This document shows positions 58,196 through 64,000 of a stretch of 64,000 bases of DNA, piece by piece (position 1 is the stretch's first letter; each line of letters begins with the position of its first letter). The stretch comes from Albugo candida. Lineage: Eukaryota; Oomycota; Peronosporomycetes; Albuginales; Albuginaceae. Position numbers and translations under genes: made by a program. Below the pieces are notes generated by a model. The model was not told the DNA's origin and ran no database searches. It worked only from the letters and a program-made list of their open reading frames with translations. Where the stretch lies: NCBI GenBank assembly GCA_905220665.1, contig CAJNAR010000004.1:1-64000 (forward strand). Reading direction: 5' to 3'.

Positions 58196-58626
58196 AACCT
58201 AACGGCCTAGATGTATTGTTTCTAGTATCATTTTAGTACAACGGTGCATGCCAAGATTACTGCTGCACACCAAGATCCACGAATTCTCAGAGAAATCCTT
58301 GTTCTTGACGGATGGTGAGGATCCATTTTTCAAATTATTGATAATTGTAGGCCATGTTTCAGCAACGTCGTTGAGGTCTCATATTGTTATGTTCGTCGAT
58401 AAACCGAGTCCTTGTGCATGCTTCGACAGTTACATTCATGCTATTCAACTGCTACGCATCAGAGCTCAGTAATATTGATGCTTTCGGTGCAGCATACATG
58501 CCGTTCGAGTCGCACATATCAGTCAGCTTACGACAGGACTGTACTGGCGAATGTAGACGATCGTGACAAGAGCGCTGTATTGTGAATTGAACAGTAAACT
58601 ATTCTCATTCATCTGTATCTGTCTTG

Positions 58627-59031
58627 ATGAAGCGACGTGGACATCCTGCGTTTGGTTTTGCTGTACTCGCGACAATGGCCGGCGGAACAGGATATATATT
58701 GAAGAGAAGCCTACCCTCATTTATAGCGGGCACAGCACTGGGACTTGGCTTCCTCACTGCAGGTATGCTTGTGTTGACTGACAATATGACCGATTATCAA
58801 TTCCAACATGGTACATCGGCAGTCATGTCTGCCATTGTCGCTACAATGATGCAGCGACCCGCATCAGTATCGAACATTCGATACTCATCACTGTTTGCAT
58901 CGTGTGGTACAGTTTTATTGGGCTACCACTCTTACCGGCTCTTGCATCCACCTCGAAAGATATTTCGTTATCCGGATGCAGCATTACTAAAGTCAGAAGA
59001 GACAGATCATATTTTTGATTCGAACAAATGA
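58627..59031 (+). CDS. TMEM14 family membrane protein, copy 1
   Basis: Intronless, 134 residues, first ATG at 58627 (MKRRGHPAFGFAVLATMAG). It shows the UPF0136/TMEM14 pattern: glycine-rich helix GGTGYILKRSLPSFIAGTAL, then GLGFLTAGMLVLTDN, a third helix with an SAVMSAIVATMMQR-like end, and a last helix near LFASCGTVLLGYHSYRL. A polar C-terminal extension of about 25 residues (FRYPDAALLKSEETDH) is not usual in the family. Members are small membrane proteins; animal TMEM14C sits in the mitochondrial inner membrane and helps haem precursor transport. It is tail-to-tail with the SET gene (41 nt). A paralogue lies at 63.4 kb. Confidence 0.8.
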   Translation: MKRRGHPAFGFAVLATMAGGTGYILKRSLPSFIAGTALGLGFLTAGMLVLTDNMTDYQFQHGTSAVMSAIVATMMQRPASVSNIRYSSLFASCGTVLLGYHSYRLLHPPRKIFRYPDAALLKSEETDHIFDSNK

Positions 59032-59072
59032 ATAGGAACATTAGATATAACACTACTTCGATTCTGGCATGA

Positions 59073-59927
59073 TCATACAGATGCGTCAAAGGGCAATCTT
59101 TTTCTACATAGGTCACTACTGCATAAACATTTTTTATACACATGTTTCGTGTTCAAGACATCTGTCGATACTCCGTAATCAAAAGTCAGCTCCTCGCCCT
59201 TCTTGACGTGTCTGTTGGTGTAAAAGAAAAGGCGAGGTATATACGAGTCGATACGGAAAACTTCGATAGACAAGAGAGGGTCGCACCCATGATTTATAAA
59301 GCGTGTAAAGTTACCAAAATAAGTAGCGTCCACATTGGTGCGTAAAATCTGCGGACCCGAAGCCTGAATTTCGACGAGACCCTCACGCAAAACCAAAACA
59401 TAGTTTTGTCCCGATCCATCATATTTCTGTCGGTACCGCTTTTGTATTTCCGCAGTTGATAGAACTTCACCGACATACTCACCAACACAGGTATGCTCTG
59501 AGATCATATCTCCTGCAAAGACTCCCCATCCTTTGCCAGAACTATACTGTAAATATATGGGCACATCTCCACCTAGCTGAAGATGGGCATATCTTGCTTC
59601 TTGTCTCGCCCTAAGCGATAATGGCAATCCATGCTTCTCAAAGCGTATTGGTAACACGCATCTGGTAACATACGTGTATTTCATCAATTGGATAAATTGA
59701 GATCTGCTGTAATGTCCCATGCAAGGGATTCTAAATGCTTCAGCGCCATCGGACAGATCTGATTCGAGTCGTTGCATCCATTCTCTTACAAGTTGACTAG
59801 TGAATCTGCTTACAAAAAGCAAACTTTTCAGAGCACCCGTTCCGATGAAATGGCAGACTCTTTGTTCCGTAATGAGGAAATGCAATCCATTTATGTAATT
59901 TGTATCGAGCGTTGGAAAATGTTTCAT
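59073..59927 (-). CDS. SET-domain protein lysine methyltransferase
   Basis: Intronless, 284 residues. The first 110 residues have no recognised domain. The SET domain follows: GKGWGVFAGD (131-140), CVGEYVGEVLS, QNYVLVLREG, TNVDATYFGN, the catalytic FINHGCDPLLS (210-220, canonical NHxC pattern) and GEELTFDYG (244-252). A post-SET CxCxxxxC motif is present (Cys 267, 269, 274), with a fourth ligand expected from the NHGC cysteine. This is the layout of SUV39/SETMAR-like histone lysine methyltransferases, using S-adenosylmethionine; no pre-SET Cys cluster or chromodomain is seen, so the substrate cannot be named. It is divergent from the VIP1 gene with 223 nt between starts. Confidence 0.85.
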   Translation of the reverse strand: MKHFPTLDTNYINGLHFLITEQRVCHFIGTGALKSLLFVSRFTSQLVREWMQRLESDLSDGAEAFRIPCMGHYSRSQFIQLMKYTYVTRCVLPIRFEKHGLPLSLRARQEARYAHLQLGGDVPIYLQYSSGKGWGVFAGDMISEHTCVGEYVGEVLSTAEIQKRYRQKYDGSGQNYVLVLREGLVEIQASGPQILRTNVDATYFGNFTRFINHGCDPLLSIEVFRIDSYIPRLFFYTNRHVKKGEELTFDYGVSTDVLNTKHVYKKCLCSSDLCRKRLPFDASV

Positions 59928-60150
59928 TGCATCAATCGAACTTACCGTGACAAATCGAAAGCCTAATTACTATTGGGAAATGTCGCATTCCATTCTAACG
60001 ATCTCAAATCATCCAATCATTCTTCCAGCACAAAATTGATCGGACACTTCCAAACACTTTTAAATACAGCCTCAAGAAACACATCAATGTGTAGCGACGT
60101 TGCATATCTTTACGTGTTCTGTATTCATTGAAGATAGCGTTTTTATAACC

Positions 60151-63100
60151 ATGAATACTTTATCATCGTCAGGGATTGACACAAATAGTGTAAATGTGAA
60201 AAAATATGTCGTAGGTATTTGCGCCATGGAAAAGAAGACGCGATCCAAACCAATGCTGGAAATACTGAAAAGACTGGAAGAGAAGAAGCAGTTTGATATC
60301 CATATATTTAGTGATGATGTAATTCTCAACAAAGAGGTTGACAAATGGCCCATTTGTGATGTGCTCATAAGTTTTTACTCGAGCGGATTTCCGTTAGAAA
60401 AAGCAGAATCCTACTGTAAATTACACCATCCGATTCTTGTGAACGATCTCATAATGCAGCGCGAAATGTTTGACAGACGTAAAGTATACGCAATACTGTT
60501 ACGTCATGGAATTCCTGTTCCTCGCCATGCGATTGTCAACCGAGACGTTGTAGGTAAAGAGGATACAATCGAAGAAGAAGAAAATTATGTGATTGTTAAT
60601 GACGTGCGAATAGACAAGCCTTTCGTTGAAAAACCTGCAGATGCAGAGGATCATAACATACATATCTACTATCCAACAAGCGCCGGGGGAGGAAGTAAGA
60701 AGCTTTTTCGTAAAATCGGAGATCGTTCGAGTGAGTTTTATCCGAATGAAAATCACATACGTCGTGATGGCTCGTACATATACGAGGAATTTGTTAATAC
60801 ACAAGGAACAGACGTCAAAGTCTACACAGTGGGCTCGAGTTATGGTCATGCGGAAGCACGAAAATCTCCTGTGCTGGATGGTAAAGTGATGCGTGACATT
60901 TCCGGAAAAGAAGTTCGTTATCCTGTAATTCTAAATTCAGCCGAGAAAGAAATTGCACGGAAAGTTTGCTTGGCTTTTCATCAAACTGTTTGCGGGTTTG
61001 ATCTGCTTCGAGTGAGAGGAAACTCTTTTGTTTGTGACGTCAACGGCTGGAGCTTTGTCAAGAGTTCGAAAAAGTATTATGACGATTGTGGCTTGATTTT
61101 GCACAATTACTTGGTTTCTGCATTACGGTCACGATATTTTCGTCAAATTCGACTTGGTCGCCTTCCAAGCGGCATTTACCAACTATGCCCGCAATATGCA
61201 ATTGAGCCACATGCGACATTGTCCAATGCGGATATGAAAACATCAGCAAGATCACCTAAAACTGGCGATTGTGAGGATACGACGGGTGGAAAGGAAGAAC
61301 TTCGCTGTGTTATCGCTATTGTTCGTCATGGCGACAGAACACCCAAACAAAAGCTGAAGACGATAGTATGGGAAAAGGATCTTATTGCATTTTTCAAAGC
61401 AAGAAGAATAGAACAAGAACAAGAAGAGCTGAAAGTGAAATCTGTCTCGGATTTGCAGGAACTTTTGGATTTGGTGAGAAATCTGATCAAATCCTATGCG
61501 CCAGGGGTAGGACTCAAAGAGGCTGTATGGGAAGCCGAAGGCGGTGATAGCTTTGAGAAGCTTTTACAGATGAAAAGAGTACTTGAACGCTGGAAATTTG
61601 CTGGTATTAATCGCAAAGTTCAATTCAAGCCCTTACAGGAGCATAGTCCTGCATACACACGAGACAAATTTGAGTTGCTTATGATTCTTAAATGGGGTGG
61701 AGATTTGACCCCGACCGGGCAGATACAAGGCGAAGAGTTGGGTAGATCATTTCGAAACAAGTTGTATCCTTTGGAAGAAGGTGGTCTCCTTCGTCTTCAC
61801 TCAACATTTCGTCATGATTTGAAGATCTTTACTTCAGACGAAGGAAGAGTACAGATGACTGCTGCAGCATTCGCCAAAGGCTTTTTGGAACTTGAAGGAG
61901 ATCTGACTCCGATTCTTGTTAGCCTTGTGACAACATTGGGAAAAGGTCAGTTAAGCAATATAATCTTTGCTCAAGCACCAGCGGTAAAATCTCTGTTATG
62001 CTTGTCCACAGATGCAAACAAAATGCTCGATCACTCTGGTCAAGCTGAAGCAAATGAAGAGATTGAGCGAACAAAATGCAAATTGAAAAAACTTTTGCAC
62101 CGGGATTATGCAACATTTCAGGAGCTTGCATCAGCTTTGAATCCAATCAAGATTGAATCAATCAATACAGCTTTGAGTAGCATACGGAATCCCATGGAAT
62201 CTTTGAATAGGCTACATGAGACGATACGGAGACATAAACTGGAGATTCTCGAATTTTCTCAGAATAAAAGTGAGTCCTCCTTTCTGCTTGATTTATCATC
62301 AATGTTACTTACTGGCCTTGCTAAGTCCTCAACGAAACGCGCTGTTTATATGTGGGTGAAACATTCTCATTGATGTTAGAACGATGGGAAAAACTGTATA
62401 GAGATTTCTACTCTGAGAAAAGTGCATCGTATGATTTGAGCAAGATACCTGATATATTCGACTGCATCAAATATGATCTTCTTCACAATCACCACCTTGG
62501 ATTCCGTTATGGGAAAGAGTTGTACGATCTCGCAAAAGCATTTGCTGGCTGTTATGTACCTCAGGAATATGGCATGGAAATTTCGGATAAACAGTCCATC
62601 GGGGTCAAAGTATCTCAAGCACTATGCGCCAAGATCCGTGCCGATATCGTTGCGGTGATGTCTGCATCAACTTCAAATCAGGCGGCTGTAGAGGCTAATA
62701 CCCCTCCGCAAGACGAAATCGACCTGATGGATCCTTCGATCGAGCATCTTGGATATCGTTTGGATCCATCTTTTGCCAAAGAATTGCGAATCAAGAGTCC
62801 GTCAACACAAGTAAGAAGTCGTTTATATTTCACAAGCGAAAGTCACATGTACACAATACTCAATGTACTTCGTTTCCAATGTCCGAGATGGCATGCACGT
62901 CATCAAAGCGGGAACAGTCAGAATGTTTACGATATATCCTTGGAGGAAGAGGAGTATAGCAATGAGATTCTTAAAGAGATGGGATTGAGTGTGAATGAGC
63001 GTATGCCACAGCGCAAATATTTCTTCAGCAAGTCCAAATTGATTTCTGATAGTGGAATGGAAGCCTTGAGCAGAGAGACGGAATTGAATTATCTGGCACA

Positions 63101-63335
63101 TGTCGTTATTCGAGTTTATGAAAAAATAGGATTAGATGACGATTCTGAAGACCGATTCCGTGTGGAGATATCATTTTCTCCAGGCGTTGTAAATCATTTT
63201 GACGCTGCCGTGAAGGCCGATACCGTGAATGGGGATTTGATATCCCCAGTGGCCGATCGAATATGCTTGACACAATGTATGACTGCTGTCATGTTTGAAG
63301 ATATGTTGGCTGCATGCGTCTCATCTGAAAAATAA
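60151..63335 (+). CDS. Inositol hexakisphosphate / diphosphoinositol pentakisphosphate kinase (VIP1/PPIP5K)
   Basis: Exons 60151-62269 and 62326-63335 (56-nt intron, GTGAGT donor, GCTAAG acceptor) encode 1042 residues. The N-terminal ATP-grasp kinase includes VVGICAMEKKTRSKPM, FVEKPADAEDHNIHIYYP, YIYEEFVNTQGTDVKVYTVG, ARKSPVLDGKVMR and the metal-binding FVCDVNGWSFVK (Asp 296). The histidine-acid-phosphatase-like domain starts with IVRHGDRTPKQK (Arg 392) and continues with ELLMILKWGGDLTPTGQIQG, DLKIFTSDEGRVQMTAAAF and SKIPDIFDCIKYD. It makes 1-IP7 and IP8, signals of phosphate and energy status, and can also hydrolyse them. The intron is required: without it the frame ends at 62373. The start is the first ATG in the frame; an upstream TTG at 60100 was rejected. 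Confidence 0.95.
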
Positions 63336-63384
63336 GAAGTAATCTGATTATCGATCTTTGGATCTGTTAACTTTTCTTTATCTC

Positions 63385-63708
63385 CTACTCTTGCCCTATC
63401 CAATCTACAAATCTCTGAGCATGGTACGCACTGGATGCGGCGCCAACAACCGAAATCGCAATCGGTAGTGGTTTCCTTGTGTGTATTGCACGAGCTCCCA
63501 TTGCAGACATTGTTATTGTCGAGAAAAAAAGGGCGGTTCCGTGTCCATTTGTCATGTTTCCATGCTGCAACATGTACCCGGCAATACCAAAACCAGTTCC
63601 GAGAGTAAGACCAGCAATCAGAGAAGGCAAACTCTTCTTTTTTACATATCCCATGGCCCCACCGATTCCCAAACCAATTGCCATTGTATACGTCGCATGA
63701 TGTGCCAT
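63385..63708 (-). CDS. TMEM14 family membrane protein, copy 2
   Basis: Intronless, 107 residues, ATG at 63708 (MAHHATYTMAIGLGIGGAMG). It has the family pattern GYVKKKSLPSLIAGLTLGTG, GIAGYMLQHG, a third helix TALFFSTITMSAMGARA and a last helix PLPIAISVVGAASSAYHAQR. The length equals that of typical TMEM14 proteins, unlike copy 1, which is longer at the C-terminus. It is tail-to-tail with the VIP1 gene, 49 nt between stops, and divergent from the gene at 63781 with 72 nt between starts. Confidence 0.82.
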   Translation of the reverse strand: MAHHATYTMAIGLGIGGAMGYVKKKSLPSLIAGLTLGTGFGIAGYMLQHGNMTNGHGTALFFSTITMSAMGARAIHTRKPLPIAISVVGAASSAYHAQRFVDWIGQE

Positions 63709-63780
63709 GATGCGAAGCTATAACAGCTAGGTCCCTGTTAATTTGCTCGATAGACTTTTTTGGCCTAATTCATAAGCATT

Positions 63781-64000
63781 ATGGCTTTATTCAGTAAGAA
63801 GGACCTCGGCTTGTTGCTTCCTGACGATGTGCCTGGTGATCCAATCTCATTACGACATACAAGGAAAAAGTGAGGATGCGCTTTCTCTTATAACAATGTC
63901 AAATGACGTGATTCATCTATTCCTTCATCTAGAGATGCGCCGCAAGAAGATTTTCGACCTCCAGAACCAAAAATTGATTTGACAAAGAAAGTCTACCGCT
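63781..64000 (+). CDS. 5' end of a gene cut by the window edge
   Basis: Exon 1 63781-63869 (MALFSKKDLGLLLPDDVPGD) and the start of exon 2 (63933 onward: KDAPQEDFRPPEPKIDLTKK) join in frame through a 63-nt intron. Only about 52 residues are visible, all hydrophilic with no signal peptide. The family is not recognisable from this stretch; a nuclear or spliceosomal protein is conceivable but unsupported. Confidence 0.55.

Noticed and set aside
58248..58471. Possible small plus-strand gene (MPRLLLHTKIHEFSEKSLFL) with 36- and 54-nt introns
   Set aside because: The splice chain works in frame to a 44-residue peptide, but one intron would be shorter than others here and no domain supports it; too weak to annotate.
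60100..60150. Upstream in-frame extension of VIP1 from a TTG
   Set aside because: Non-ATG start unlikely in a nuclear gene; the first ATG at 60151 precedes the conserved domain.

Overview
The window is nuclear DNA of a eukaryote with small, tightly packed genes. I infer a stramenopile, probably an oomycete and perhaps an Albugo-like biotroph. The reasons are spliced genes with very short GT-AG introns (mostly 46-75 nt), intergenic gaps often under 100 nt, no long UTR-like spacers, and a mix of decayed LINE, MULE, Ty3/gypsy and Ty1/copia elements. No species can be proved without a database search. No rRNA, CRISPR or bacterial operon structure is visible.

Layout. 1-26.5 kb is a repeat-rich arm: a decayed DDE transposase (3.85-4.5 kb, minus), one intact-looking spliced gene of unknown function (6.5-7.6 kb), a tRNA-like/SINE-like sequence (7.9 kb), a MULE with perfect 9-bp target-site duplication (8.18-10.63 kb), a broken L1-like LINE with a tandemly duplicated 3' end and a 16-bp flanking repeat (14.77-22.82 kb, minus), and a second TIR element with perfect 9-bp TSD (22.90-26.50 kb) that carries a different, FAR1-like MULE nested inside it (23.03-25.47 kb).

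27.3-35.6 kb and 38.8-44.6 kb are gene-dense. In order: a small minus-strand gene, a DYRK/YAK-like kinase, an unknown spliced gene, a CNOT3/Not3 homologue, TFIIE alpha, a minus-strand unknown, a small membrane protein, then a MAU2/SCC4-like cohesin loader divergent from an NSE3/MAGE SMC5/6 subunit (34 nt between the start codons), USB1 immediately behind NSE3, and a coiled-coil protein. I threaded exons by hand; where every junction keeps frame I give exon coordinates.

44.6-57 kb is again repeat-rich: non-coding sequence, a 3x32-bp tandem repeat, a decayed Ty3/gypsy element (plus) and a decayed Ty1/copia element (minus). 57.4-64 kb returns to genes: two poorly resolved ORFs, a TMEM14-family gene, a SET-domain methyltransferase, a VIP1/PPIP5K inositol pyrophosphate kinase, a second TMEM14 gene in inverted orientation, and the start of a gene cut by the window edge.

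Functional themes of the genic islands are RNA polymerase II transcription and mRNA turnover (TFIIE alpha, CNOT3), U6 snRNA processing (USB1), SMC-complex function (MAU2, NSE3), signalling (DYRK, VIP1) and chromatin (SET). They are housekeeping genes. The most unusual content is the nested transposon architecture and the extreme compaction of divergent and tandem gene pairs.
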